Part shown: positions 1 to 8,571 of the stretch, in pieces
Layout: every line of letters begins with the position of its first letter
How positions within the stretch are numbered: position 1 is the first letter of the stretch
Assembly (NCBI GenBank): GCA_964509125.1
Contig: CAZDVZ010000001.1
Location: 62,001 to 126,000, forward strand
Direction of reading: 5' to 3'
DNA: 64,000 nt
Source: SIG653 sp964509125
Lineage (GTDB): Bacteria > Bacillota > Clostridia > Oscillospirales > CAG-382
The notes under the pieces: model-generated
What the model was told of the DNA's origin: nothing
Database searches by the model: none
What the model saw: only the letters and a program-made list of their open reading frames with translations
Position numbers and translations under genes: made by a program

Positions 1-54
1 AATATCATCAGCGCGGTAGATATTATACGTCTTGACATATTTCCCCCAACTAAA

Positions 55-88
55 CATACACCTCCCTCGGTATCGGGGAAGGTGTATG
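55..88 (-). terminator. Rho-independent-like hairpin downstream of the GHL10 lipoprotein
   Basis: Arms CATACACCT and AGGTGTATG pair perfectly, extended inward by TCCC/GGGA, giving a 13-bp stem with a 9-nt loop. It begins 16 nt past the stop of the minus-strand gene ending at 104. The following U-tract is weak (GTTTAG), so its strength is uncertain. Confidence 0.55.
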
Positions 89-103
89 TACCGAAAAATA
101 ATA

Positions 104-1606
104 TTAATACTTAATTACTTCACCTTTAATGAGAGTGGTGAAATATGCTTTACAGTTTGCAACCTCTTCTGCAGTTGCCGCGTTGGGTTCACCTGTAAGA
201 GGATCAAACATATAGCTGTATGCGAAAACAGCAAAACCACCATAATTTGATTGTTTTACAGAATATTCAAAGCATTTTTTGAATACGTCTTTATTTTTTG
301 TCCATTCATCAGCGCCTGTACCGGCATACGGGTCATTTCCGGAGACTGCTTTGCCTAAAGACATACCCGCCATGAATTTTATGTTGGGGTTTGTTGTAAC
401 TTTAGACCATTCTTGGTATGTATATGGGAAGCTCCATGTCTGATGTTCCATACCAAAATAGATCTGAGGCATGATATAGTCAACATATCCATCCTGAGAA
501 AGCCATGTTTCTACATCTGCATAATATTTATTATACATTTGTGTAATGTTACCTGCGGGAGAAATGCCGAAAATAACATTTTTGTTTTCTTCTTTTATCG
601 CGGAGTAAATTCCCGATACTAAATTATTAAGGTTATCGTATCTGAATTTTTGAAGTGTAAGAGTTGCATTTTTCCTCTTTGCTGCATTAAACTCCGTAAT
701 ATCAAAATCAGGTTCTTCGCCCCAGTAGAAATAGTCATCCATATGCACGCCGTCAACATCGTAATTACGTACGATCTCGGCAGCAGCGTTAATGATATGT
801 TCGCGTACATCTTCATGAGCAACATTCAAATAATTAAGTCCGTTATACTCATAAAGATAAGTTTTATACTTCATCTTGGATTTCCAAGATTTAATCGTAT
901 AAGCATCATCAATCTTATTGATGTTTGCCGTAGACATTCCTCTCATGGGGTTGATCCAAGCTTGGAAGCTAAGATTTTTCTCATGAGCAAGCTCTATCAT
1001 GATCTCCAAGGGATCATATTTCGCAGAGTTTCCATAACTACCTACAACGTAATGAGACCAGGGATAATATGCAGAAGGATAAAAGCTATCCGCATTGGGA
1101 CGAACCTGAACGATTACAGTGTTAAATCCCAAAGAAACAAGGTTATCATATGCTTTTTCAACATATTTTTTAAATTGAGCCTTCATACGCTGCGCGTTGT
1201 TTGAGCAATAAACAGAATTAAAGTCAAACTGGGAGATCCAAACAGCCTTCATTTTATCATAGTTAAGAGGAACATAATCGCTGTTTGCGCCTTTGTCTTT
1301 AAAGCCTCTTTCCTCAAGAACTTTGTCCGTCTTAGAAGCTTCAAGGAAGAGCTCATAGCCCTCTTGGTCCACATATTCACCACCGGATGTATCGTCGGTA
1401 GAAACGTCATCCTCAGAAACGGCATCAGAAACATCATCCGTAGAGGACGTGTTATCAGTATCCGCTTCGGAATTTTCACTCGATGATGCGGACGAATCGG
1501 TTGCGCTTTCATTTGCTCCGGAGCTTCTATCGGTATCACCGCCGCAAGCACACATTCCGCATACCATGATGCCACAAAGCAACATAGATATAATCTTTTT
1601 AATCAT
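104..1606 (-). CDS. Glycosyl-hydrolase-like (GHL10/DUF187) family lipoprotein
   Basis: A 500-residue predicted secreted lipoprotein. Residues 1-21 form a signal peptide ending in a lipobox-like MCAC with Cys21 as the lipidated residue. Residues 23-76 are an Asp/Ser/Thr-rich linker. From about residue 119 (KAVWISQFDFN) to the end the protein resembles the GHL10 family, with (beta/alpha)8-barrel-type segments such as VDGVHMDDYFYW and GISPAGN. The family is linked to glycan or peptidoglycan-related hydrolysis; the substrate is unknown. The start is supported by an AGGAGGG Shine-Dalgarno just upstream of the ATG at 1606. It appears to be transcribed alone, with a hairpin at 55-88. Confidence 0.85.
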   Translation of the reverse strand: MIKKIISMLLCGIMVCGMCACGGDTDRSSGANESATDSSASSSENSEADTDNTSSTDDVSDAVSEDDVSTDDTSGGEYVDQEGYELFLEASKTDKVLEERGFKDKGANSDYVPLNYDKMKAVWISQFDFNSVYCSNNAQRMKAQFKKYVEKAYDNLVSLGFNTVIVQVRPNADSFYPSAYYPWSHYVVGSYGNSAKYDPLEIMIELAHEKNLSFQAWINPMRGMSTANINKIDDAYTIKSWKSKMKYKTYLYEYNGLNYLNVAHEDVREHIINAAAEIVRNYDVDGVHMDDYFYWGEEPDFDITEFNAAKRKNATLTLQKFRYDNLNNLVSGIYSAIKEENKNVIFGISPAGNITQMYNKYYADVETWLSQDGYVDYIMPQIYFGMEHQTWSFPYTYQEWSKVTTNPNIKFMAGMSLGKAVSGNDPYAGTGADEWTKNKDVFKKCFEYSVKQSNYGGFAVFAYSYMFDPLTGEPNAATAEEVANCKAYFTTLIKGEVIKY

Positions 1607-1640
1607 TTTTCCCTCCTGAAAATATGTATATTACTAATCT

Positions 1641-2168
1641 TTAATTCTTATTATTTTTGTCCTCTTTGAGAATTGCAAGTATTTCTTGCAAAGCTGCAGC
1701 GGAAGTTTCCTCCGGCGAAGGTTGTGCCGATGCAACAGCAACGGCTTCTCCTGTTTCTCCTGTTTCTTCTTTTTCTTGTTTTTTTCTTGCTTCTTCTGCT
1801 TTGGATTTAATGCCCATAACTACCTTCAAAGCGCAGAAAAGACAAAATGCCACTATTATAAAGTCGATAATACTTTTGAGGAACAATCCGTATTGAACGG
1901 CAACCTCAGGAACCGCGTAAGTTATGCCATCCTCTGCCAATTTACCCTCTTTAATTATCCACTTCGCATCTGCGAGAGAAGACGTGTTAATAGCAAGTCC
2001 AATGAGAGGATTGATGATATTATCAACCAACGATGTTACAATGGCTTTAAAAGCGGCACCGATTACAACGCCGATCGCCATATCAAGAACATTGCCTTGA
2101 GCTATAAACTCTTTAAATTCGGCAAAAAAGCCTTTCTTTTTTTTATTAGCCATAATAAGCAGGAACAA
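1641..2168 (-). CDS. mscL: Large-conductance mechanosensitive channel MscL
   Basis: MscL forms a homopentameric channel in the cytoplasmic membrane that opens at high membrane tension and releases solutes on hypo-osmotic shock. The N-terminal amphipathic segment (FKEFIAQGNVLDMAIG), the TM1 motif VVIGAAFKAIVTSLV and the second membrane helix SIIDFIIVAFCLFCALKVV are clear. They are followed by a charged C-terminal helix ending EILAILKED, as in the family. There are two possible starts. A TTG at 2168 lies 6 nt after an AAGGGGG Shine-Dalgarno. The ATG at 2153 (MANKKKK) is about 21 nt away, so TTG is favoured. The C-terminal tail has an unusual Glu/Lys/Ala-rich insertion. Confidence 0.95.
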   Translation of the reverse strand: MFLLIMANKKKKGFFAEFKEFIAQGNVLDMAIGVVIGAAFKAIVTSLVDNIINPLIGLAINTSSLADAKWIIKEGKLAEDGITYAVPEVAVQYGLFLKSIIDFIIVAFCLFCALKVVMGIKSKAEEARKKQEKEETGETGEAVAVASAQPSPEETSAAALQEILAILKEDKNNKN

Positions 2169-2358
2169 ACCCTACCCCCTTTCTATACTCTATCAAGTCT
2201 ACCAAATATTTTCCCATTTGTCAACAATAATTTATTATAAATATATTAAACTTTATTCCAAAAACATTTTCACCTATAAAACGCCTTTCGCATAATATGA
2301 TGATAGATACAGATCAACCTGTATCATAATTTAAAGTATAATATGGGAGGAATATCTC

Positions 2359-3207
2359 ATGGGTGAAAAACAAACCCTCGGCGGTTTTTGTTCAAAATCC
2401 ACCGATCCACTTTGCTGTATCAGCGTGAATAAAGTTTTTGACTCTGCAAAAGACAAAGATTGCCTTGAAGATGTAAAAGTCTACATTCCGGACTGCTACC
2501 AAGAGCTTTTAGACAGAGCCACCGCGATTAGAAGCAAATCAATAAATGTTGCGGGCACAAATATCAACATTGAATCTGTCCCCTTCAACAAAGGATTTTA
2601 TCAAGTTTGCATACGATATTATTTCTGCGTAACTTTTGAAGTTTGTGTATGCGGCGGAAAATCTCAAGAATTTTCCGGCCTTGCCATTTTTGATAAAAAA
2701 ATTATATTGTTCGGAAGTGAAAAAAACGTAAGTATTTTCAAATCCAATCCTGAAGAAAACAATTTCTGTTCTGATATCAGTGATATCAGGTGCGACGTTC
2801 AGCCTACACTTCCCACAGTAGTGGTTGAAGTTGCAGATCCTATTTGCCTCGACGTTAAAATCGTCGAAAAATGCCAAAACTTTGGGAATTGCCGCACTCA
2901 CATCGATACCATTCCCGACTGCATCCGCGGATATTTTGACGGTAATATTGTTGACGGCTACGGTGTAAACGAACTTTTCGTATCCATCGGCGTTTTTTCA
3001 ATTATACGCATGGAACGTCCTGTCCAAATCGTAATACCCGCCGCCACGTTCTGTCTCCCAGAAAAAGACAGCACACCTTGTGACACCGCAACCAATCCTT
3101 GCAGCATTTTCAGTAAAATGAATTTTCCTTTGCAAGAATTTTTCCCTTACACGGACGACTGTTGCCTCAGCTTGCCTCAAGACAATAAGGGTAGATGCAG
3201 ATCATAA
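2359..3207 (+). CDS. Conserved cysteine-rich clostridial protein, function unknown
   Basis: A 282-residue protein without signal peptide or membrane segments but with about 25 cysteines spread over its length, including CC pairs near residues 19-20 and 269-270. It resembles a family seen in sporulating Clostridia (from memory; no named domain recalled), with conserved-looking blocks such as SVNKVFDSAKDKDCLEDV and SVPFNKGFYQV. High Cys content in a cytosolic protein of a spore former suggests a spore coat or mother-cell role; this is inference. A GGGAGGA Shine-Dalgarno precedes the ATG. Upstream, CATAATAT around 2291 preceded by AC about 17 nt earlier loosely resembles a late-sporulation SigK promoter (weak evidence). 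Confidence 0.6.
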   Translation: MGEKQTLGGFCSKSTDPLCCISVNKVFDSAKDKDCLEDVKVYIPDCYQELLDRATAIRSKSINVAGTNINIESVPFNKGFYQVCIRYYFCVTFEVCVCGGKSQEFSGLAIFDKKIILFGSEKNVSIFKSNPEENNFCSDISDIRCDVQPTLPTVVVEVADPICLDVKIVEKCQNFGNCRTHIDTIPDCIRGYFDGNIVDGYGVNELFVSIGVFSIIRMERPVQIVIPAATFCLPEKDSTPCDTATNPCSIFSKMNFPLQEFFPYTDDCCLSLPQDNKGRCRS

Positions 3208-3397
3208 AGTTTTGCCCTTCTTACAACGGAAATACCTTTTTATAACAATTTTCAAAGAAAGGTGCTGTTGCATTAAGCGACGGTCAAAAACAAAAAAAGG
3301 TGGATGCTCATTACCGAAAGGTATTGAGTATCCACTCGCTTTATGATATAATGGAATTGACGAAAAACCATACATAAAGCGAGGTAATTATACAACA

Positions 3398-4148
3398 ATG
3401 AGAGCAAGAAGTCAAGTAGTTTTACCATTAGATTTAGAAATAAAAATAAAAAAAGATGATAAAGTGTTTTTAATGCACGAAATATGCGAACAATTGGATT
3501 ATACAGCATTGTATAAAACATATTTGCGAAAATGGAGAAAAATAGATCCGTCCGTAATATTTGAATTGATAGTATTCGGATATATGAATGGAAAATATTC
3601 AAGTCGTGATATAGAGAAAGTGTGCTACAACGATATACGGTTTATGTGGATATTGCAAGGAGAACCAGTACCGGATCATACTACCATATGACAAGAAGAA
3701 AGATGAATATATTTGTCCACGTGGTGACAAATTGTTTTTAAGTGGCATTGGTCACAGAAAAACCGCAAACGGATATGAAACGAGAACAAAATACTACCGA
3801 AACGAAAGTTGTGGTAGTTGCCCACACTTTGGAAAATGTCATAGTTCTAAAAAGGGATTCAGAACGATTAAGGTTACAGAAAACTTCAATGAATTTAGAA
3901 AAAAAGCCTATGAGAACATAACATCGGAAGAAGGAATATTACTCAGAGTTAATCGTTCGATACAAGTTGAAGGTGCTTTTGGAGTATCAAAACAAGATTA
4001 TGGTTTCAGAAGATTTTTGATAAGAGGAAAGAAGAATATTGAAACTCAATTTTTTCTTCTTGCTTTTGCATTTAACGTAAATAAGTTGTATAGCAAGAAA
4101 AAATCAGGTAGAATTGGTATAGATTTGTTCCAACTTGAAGCATCATAG
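3398..4148 (+). pseudogene. IS1182-family transposase, internal deletion and frame break
   Basis: The first 97 codons (3398-3691) are the N-terminal DUF772-type part of an IS1182 transposase, with the block YMNGKYSSRDIEKVC and ending at VPDHTTI. A TGA follows. The C-terminal part resumes in another frame at about 3687 (YDKKKDEYICPRGDKLFLSG) and runs to 4148, with the zinc-ribbon-like SCGSCPHFGKCHS and the typical end GFRRFLIRG. The roughly 250 residues expected between them, holding most of the DDE catalytic core, are absent. The protein cannot be an active transposase. The deletion junction is near 3686-3692. Confidence 0.88.
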
Positions 4149-4278
4149 ACAATTTTAAAATCGAATATTTAGCCTTAAAAAAGAGGTTTTTACACCTCTC
4201 TTTTCGTCGTACAATTTTTATCCTCTTTTTGAGGATTTTTTTGTTTTTTGCATCATTTTTTCTCCAACAAACTAAAAA

Positions 4279-4317
4279 GCTGTTGCAAGTGCGAATTTTT
4301 TTCGCACTTGCAACAGC
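4279..4317. repeat. Perfect 17-bp inverted repeat at the right end of the IS element
   Basis: GCTGTTGCAAGTGCGAA at 4279-4295 pairs exactly with TTCGCACTTGCAACAGC at 4301-4317, leaving a five-T loop. The inner arm duplicates the terminal inverted repeat of the element in inverted orientation. It may act as a terminator protecting the element, or be a remnant of end duplication. Confidence 0.8.
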
Positions 4318-4320
4318 ACC

Positions 4321-4545
4321 TGTTTTTGCATACTGTGTTATTATAAGTACTGTTATTGTTGGTACAAACCAATATCCACCAGAATGACCGCCACGTGCAA
4401 CACCAAAACGAACCTCATTCTCGGAAAGCTCAACAATATAATCGTCAAAGTAGAAAAACTTTTGATTGTTGTTAGGGTATTCATTTAATTGATTCAAAAA
4501 CATTTCCTTTGTTCCTGAAAAGTCAAACGAATAACTCTTTGACAC
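4321..4545 (-). pseudogene. Hypothetical gene truncated by the IS insertion
   Basis: The reading frame starts at 4545 (MSKSYSFDFSGTKEMF) and continues in genuine-looking coding sequence to about GGYWFVPTITVLIITQYAK. It then enters the right end of the IS element at 4320 and reads nonsense. On the far side of the element (below 3261) the frame meets a stop within three codons and no continuation is visible. The 3' part was therefore lost, or deleted together with the insertion. It lies 24 nt downstream of the gene ending at 4570 and was probably its operon partner. No family is recognised. Confidence 0.7.
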
Positions 4546-4569
4546 AAAATCACCGCCTTATTGATGCTA

Positions 4570-5442
4570 TTAGGACATATCTCGTGTGCTATACCCATAT
4601 TTTAAAATCTGTTTTTGCAGTTTATTAAAACGAGATATCGTATTATCCTTTGAAATAAACTCAATAAACTTGTTTCTCTCAATGAACTTAATCATAATCG
4701 GCTTGGGCGATGTGTAGAAAGTAAAGGAAAGGTCTGTGATTTCTCTTTCTCCGACACACTTTCCCAAACCGCCTTCTGTTTGCTTGAAATTATATTCACA
4801 TTCTTTGAAATTGATAAAACCAAATGTTTTAAGTGAGATTCCCGCCTTGTTTATGCCCGTGATTTCATTTTCGGTGCAAGCATCATAATCTTCAAAAGAA
4901 ATGGGATTGATTTTCGGAATATCATCCATAATTGAAATTGCTTTGTCATATAGCGAATACCATTCGGCAACAAAAGCACTATATCCGTCCTTATCAAAAT
5001 CGTCTTCAAATTCACGGGGCGGGTTCGACTTATAGAAGTCCATTACTTGTTTAGCAAAAGATATTACCGCATTTTTATATTCCTTAAAAGGAATGCGGTG
5101 TTCGGTATTATTCGCCGTTATAATAGTAATGTTTTCTTCTTCGTGGATAATGTTGAAATCAACTCCATTATTGCAACCGATAATGTTTACAGACATTTTA
5201 TCCTCGGACGGAATCATTGTATGGCCGCAACAAGGTATCAAGAATTCTTCTGCACCCATAAAATGATTTTCAAAGAGAGTATGTAAAAATCTATATGCAG
5301 AAGCACTTACACACCACTCTGTGTCATCAGATAGCAATTGTTCTCCGATTCTAAAAATAACTTTTCCGTGAATACAACAATCATATGCTTGTTCTTTTTC
5401 GTTATCGCCACGAAAGAACATATCACCTGCATACAGCTCCAT
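4570..5442 (-). CDS. Hypothetical protein, function unknown
   Basis: A 290-residue soluble protein with no signal peptide or membrane helix. It is rich in aromatic and acidic residues, and looks two-part. Residues 1-150 are a beta-rich segment with MELYAGDMFFRGD and ITIITANNTEHRIPFKEYKNAV. Residues 150-290 hold FEDDFDKDGYSAFVAEWYSLYDKA and a C-terminal block on which no family can be placed. The start is supported by GGGAGTGAG upstream of the ATG. Such orphan beta-rich proteins beside IS elements are often toxin-immunity or accessory genes, but nothing here demonstrates that. It is followed by the IS-truncated gene. Confidence 0.55.
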   Translation of the reverse strand: MELYAGDMFFRGDNEKEQAYDCCIHGKVIFRIGEQLLSDDTEWCVSASAYRFLHTLFENHFMGAEEFLIPCCGHTMIPSEDKMSVNIIGCNNGVDFNIIHEEENITIITANNTEHRIPFKEYKNAVISFAKQVMDFYKSNPPREFEDDFDKDGYSAFVAEWYSLYDKAISIMDDIPKINPISFEDYDACTENEITGINKAGISLKTFGFINFKECEYNFKQTEGGLGKCVGEREITDLSFTFYTSPKPIMIKFIERNKFIEFISKDNTISRFNKLQKQILKYGYSTRDMS

Positions 5443-5559
5443 ATACTCACTCCCATTGTTTTATCATTATACCATAAAACATTCAAAATTTCAATGTCTC
5501 CACAATCTTCATGAGTTATAACGATTCTTATAGAATCTTATGGCTCAACTTTTTTATGA

Positions 5560-6480
5560 TTACTGTTTCAGGTAATTTCGAATTTCCTTTTCCGTAGGTA
5601 ATGCTTCAAACCCGCCTTCTCTTCCATGGGTGATGGCGCTTGCAACAGCTCCAAACTGCACAGACCCTTTAATGTCTTCGGTTCTTAAAAAACTCACAGT
5701 TAAAGCCGAAAGAAAAGCCTCTCTCCCTCCGCGGAAATTTACTACGGATATATCGTCAAGCGGCATAATAAAATCGCAATACTTTCCGTCGTATATGTAG
5801 TATCCCTTATCCTGCATATCAACAACGGTAAACCGCACTTTGACCTTTGAATTAAGCTTTATGCAACCGTTCATGCGATCATCAATACTTTTTATGGGAA
5901 CGCCGGTTAATTCTGATAGATTTTCATCGCTCAAAACCATAATATCAACATTTTTCAAAGCGGACAAATCCATATCTTCTTTTGCACCCGTTGCATCTAA
6001 AATGAATTTTGAATTTTGGATGCCCACACAATGATCCACTGTGCATACCGTTTCAAAAGGAAGTTCAAGTGTGGTAATAACAGCATCGGGCATTACGTTG
6101 AACGATGCCTCAACATCCGTGTTGTTAATCAAACGGCTTGCTCCGGGAATATATATTTCGCTCCCTTTTTCTTCTTCAAAAGAAATCCTCATAGAAGTCT
6201 GCCCCTTACGGCAACTTTTGATATACCTGGTTTCTACTCCCTCATCAAAAAAAATTTCGGTAAAAGTGTTTCCAAACATATCATCGCCCAACGCGGTGCA
6301 AAGCATGGCGCCCCATCCAAGACGAGCTATGGCTATGGCGGTAGTAGCGCCTCTGCCGCCGGCAGAAAATCTGTACCTTTCAGCCTCAAGTCTTTTCTTG
6401 CCTTCGCAAGAAACAAAGGGCGCAGAAATCCGCAGATCAATGGTGGAAAGTCCAATAGTTAAAATGTTTCCTCTGATCAT
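5560..6480 (-). CDS. PfkB-family carbohydrate kinase homologue with altered active site
   Basis: A 306-residue protein with the ribokinase/PfkB fold. The N-terminal substrate motif reads GGRGATTAIAIARLG (residues 41-55; usually GGKGANQA), and the core contains PDAVITTLELP. The C-terminal signature, normally DTTGAGDAF, is VNFRGGREAF here (residues 247-256). The catalytic Asp position is Glu254 and the GAG anion hole is GGR. Members of this family phosphorylate sugars or nucleosides with ATP, but this copy may be inactive or have another role. A GAAAGGAG Shine-Dalgarno supports the ATG. The neighbouring lipoprotein gene ends 28 nt upstream of the start, so co-transcription is likely. Confidence 0.8.
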   Translation of the reverse strand: MIRGNILTIGLSTIDLRISAPFVSCEGKKRLEAERYRFSAGGRGATTAIAIARLGWGAMLCTALGDDMFGNTFTEIFFDEGVETRYIKSCRKGQTSMRISFEEEKGSEIYIPGASRLINNTDVEASFNVMPDAVITTLELPFETVCTVDHCVGIQNSKFILDATGAKEDMDLSALKNVDIMVLSDENLSELTGVPIKSIDDRMNGCIKLNSKVKVRFTVVDMQDKGYYIYDGKYCDFIMPLDDISVVNFRGGREAFLSALTVSFLRTEDIKGSVQFGAVASAITHGREGGFEALPTEKEIRNYLKQ

Positions 6481-6508
6481 TTTACGCTCCTTTCACAAAC
6501 CTAAAACC

Positions 6509-7285
6509 TTATTTTTTTCCGGCGAATCCGGAATAATACTCGGTTTTTCCGTAAAGGCTTTCGGGCGTTGTACTCAAATCTCCCTCGATGATAAAATATC
6601 CGTCATTCTCTTTAAACAAAAGCTGATGAGACTCCCATTTTCCATCTTCTTTCACGCTTGCCTTTTGAACAGCTACATATCCGTCATTTGTTACAATTAT
6701 TTCGTGAAAAAACTTTTCTTCTCCGTCGGAGTTGTAAGAAGTAAATTTAATTGCTCTTGTTTCTTCGTTAAACAAAATTTCATGATTTTTCAACGTAGAA
6801 TCAGCGGTAAGCGTGCCGTTTATCCGATAACTTCCTGTTTTACTTCTTGCTACCGATTCGATGTTATTCAAAAAAGAAGTTTTTCCGTTTTCAAAATCAA
6901 TAGCGGCAGTCAACGATGATGAAATCTCAGTGCTGGAAAACCAGTTTTTCAGAAAATCGACTTTATTTTTCTCAGTGCCTTGGTCAAGAACATCAAACTC
7001 CTCGGGAAGATCAGTAACAAGTATTCCCGACTTAAAATCTTTGAATGCTTCACTTGTATACCAGGTTTTGTACGCTGTCAAAAATTTCAATTCGGCTGCT
7101 GATTGGCTTGAAGTACTGTCCCCCGAAGGTTTGGAAACGGTATTATCCTGCCCGGTTTTTTCAACATTACTTTGTTCGTTAAAATTACCTTCATCTTCAT
7201 CTTTAGAGCTGCAAGAAACTAAAGCAAGTGTCATCGAAACAGCCAAAGAAACAATTAATATTTTCAAAACAAAATTAAGTTTCAT
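6509..7285 (-). CDS. Predicted lipoprotein of unknown function
   Basis: The protein begins MKLNFVLKILIVSLAVSM and reaches a lipobox LVSC about 25 residues in, then a low-complexity Glu/Ser/Asn/Thr linker and a soluble domain of roughly 190 residues containing TAYKTWYTSEAFKDF. No known domain is recognised. An in-frame GTG at 7300 overlaps the GAGGTG Shine-Dalgarno, so the ATG at 7285 is the better start. It precedes the PfkB-like gene in the same direction. Confidence 0.7.
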   Translation of the reverse strand: MKLNFVLKILIVSLAVSMTLALVSCSSKDEDEGNFNEQSNVEKTGQDNTVSKPSGDSTSSQSAAELKFLTAYKTWYTSEAFKDFKSGILVTDLPEEFDVLDQGTEKNKVDFLKNWFSSTEISSSLTAAIDFENGKTSFLNNIESVARSKTGSYRINGTLTADSTLKNHEILFNEETRAIKFTSYNSDGEEKFFHEIIVTNDGYVAVQKASVKEDGKWESHQLLFKENDGYFIIEGDLSTTPESLYGKTEYYSGFAGKK

Positions 7286-7370
7286 AAATTTATAATACAC
7301 CTCACTAAATTTTTTTAGTTAATTATAACACATATTATTTCAATTTTCAACTGTTTTTTTAAAAAAGCGG

Positions 7371-7399
7371 TTTACAAAAGATAGAAAATATTGTATACT
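7371..7399 (+). promoter_or_regulatory. SigA-type promoter of the serine hydrolase operon
   Basis: TTTACA (7371-7376) and TATACT (7394-7399) are separated by 17 bp. They lie about 50 bp upstream of the serine hydrolase start. Confidence 0.6.
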
Positions 7400-7449
7400 G
7401 ACATCATGGATAATAATCTTTAACAAAATACATAGAGGTGATGCGGTCA

Positions 7450-8571
7450 ATGGAAAAAAACACATATTTTAATAAAACCTGCAAATTAATAGAAGAAGGC
7501 ATAGAAAAACGATTTTTCCCCTCTGCCGTATGTGCTATGGGAGACAAAGACGGACTTATCTTTAAAAAAGCATTCGGGTTTTCTCGTTGGTTTTCCGACG
7601 ACGCACCGTGTTTTGATGTCACGCCGAACAAAATCCCCGAAAATGCCGTTTTATGCGATGTGGATTGCCTTTATGATATGGCTTCGTGCAGTAAAATTTT
7701 AGGAACTACAATGCTCGCTTTAAAAGCCTTGGAAGAAGGAGAAATCACTCTCCGTGATTCTCTTTGGAGATTTTTCGACAATGTTCCCGACGATAAACGA
7801 GACATTGAAATTTTCGACATTATGACTCATAGAGGAGGTTTTGCTCCATGGTTTGACATAGAAAAAGTAGGATTCGCTCCGGAAGATGCGGCGAAGGCGA
7901 TTTTCTCTGTTCCTCTCCAATACAAAACGGGAACAGAGGTTAGATATACTTGCATGGGGTACATTTTGTTTGGAAAACTCCTTGAAAAAGTTTACGGAGA
8001 ACCCTTAGACGTTGCCGCGGAAAAACACGTTTTTTCTCCACTTAGAATGAACAATACAATGTACACCCCCATAAAGCGAAACTACAGCGGTCAAATCGCC
8101 CCAACAGAATACTGCGAAAAGCTTGGTAAATACAAAGAAGGAATTGTTCACGACGAAAACTCATGTTTTCTCAATGGAATTTCGGGGAACGCAGGAGTAT
8201 TTTCTACGGCGGAAGACGTGGCAAAATTATGTACTGCTTTGGGAAACAACAGTTTCCTTTCGAAGCGTACAATGGATGTTGCGAGAATAAACTACACAGC
8301 GTCTATTCCGGGAGAAGACAGAGGATTAGGGTTTGTCACCAAAGGCGAAAGATTCTCTTCTTCAGGTGACCTTTTCTCATCCTGCTCTGTGGGACATACA
8401 GGGTACACCGGCACTTTCTTTTTCATTGACAGAGAAACTTCATTTTACTTTATTTTACTTACAAACAGGGTTCACTTTACAAGAGAAAACAATCTTTTAC
8501 TAAGGCATAGACGAAAAATGTGCAACTGCGCAATAACGGAATATTTTAAGGTCAAAGGGGATAACAAATGA
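7450..8571 (+). CDS. Serine hydrolase, beta-lactamase/penicillin-binding-protein (class C) family
   Basis: About 373 residues from the ATG at 7450, which lies 11 nt after a GAGG Shine-Dalgarno; nearer GTG/ATG codons are too close. The SxxK nucleophile motif is S79-C-S-K82 in YDMASCSK. A late HTG motif occurs in VGHTGYTGTFFF. The Tyr-x-Asn motif position reads Y166-T-C, an unusual substitution. The family includes DD-peptidases, esterases and beta-lactamases; the substrate here is unknown. No signal peptide is seen, so the protein is probably cytoplasmic. Its stop overlaps the flavin reductase start by 4 nt, indicating coupled translation. Confidence 0.85.
   Translation: MEKNTYFNKTCKLIEEGIEKRFFPSAVCAMGDKDGLIFKKAFGFSRWFSDDAPCFDVTPNKIPENAVLCDVDCLYDMASCSKILGTTMLALKALEEGEITLRDSLWRFFDNVPDDKRDIEIFDIMTHRGGFAPWFDIEKVGFAPEDAAKAIFSVPLQYKTGTEVRYTCMGYILFGKLLEKVYGEPLDVAAEKHVFSPLRMNNTMYTPIKRNYSGQIAPTEYCEKLGKYKEGIVHDENSCFLNGISGNAGVFSTAEDVAKLCTALGNNSFLSKRTMDVARINYTASIPGEDRGLGFVTKGERFSSSGDLFSSCSVGHTGYTGTFFFIDRETSFYFILLTNRVHFTRENNLLLRHRRKMCNCAITEYFKVKGDNK

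Larger units (their letters stand above)
3261..4320 (+). mobile_element. IS1182-like element, internally deleted (non-autonomous)
   Basis: The element is bounded by perfect 12-bp terminal inverted repeats: GGTGCTGTTGCA at 3261-3272 and TGCAACAGCACC at 4309-4320. At about 1.06 kb it is far shorter than intact family members (about 1.6-1.9 kb), because the middle of the transposase is missing. The right end carries a 17-bp perfect hairpin (4279-4317) that includes the terminal repeat. No target-site duplication could be recognised. The right end interrupts the minus-strand gene that starts at 4545. Confidence 0.85.

Noticed and set aside
650..1204. 184-codon plus-strand frame
   Set aside because: It is wholly antisense to the GHL10 lipoprotein gene, which has a strong Shine-Dalgarno, lipobox and family motifs.
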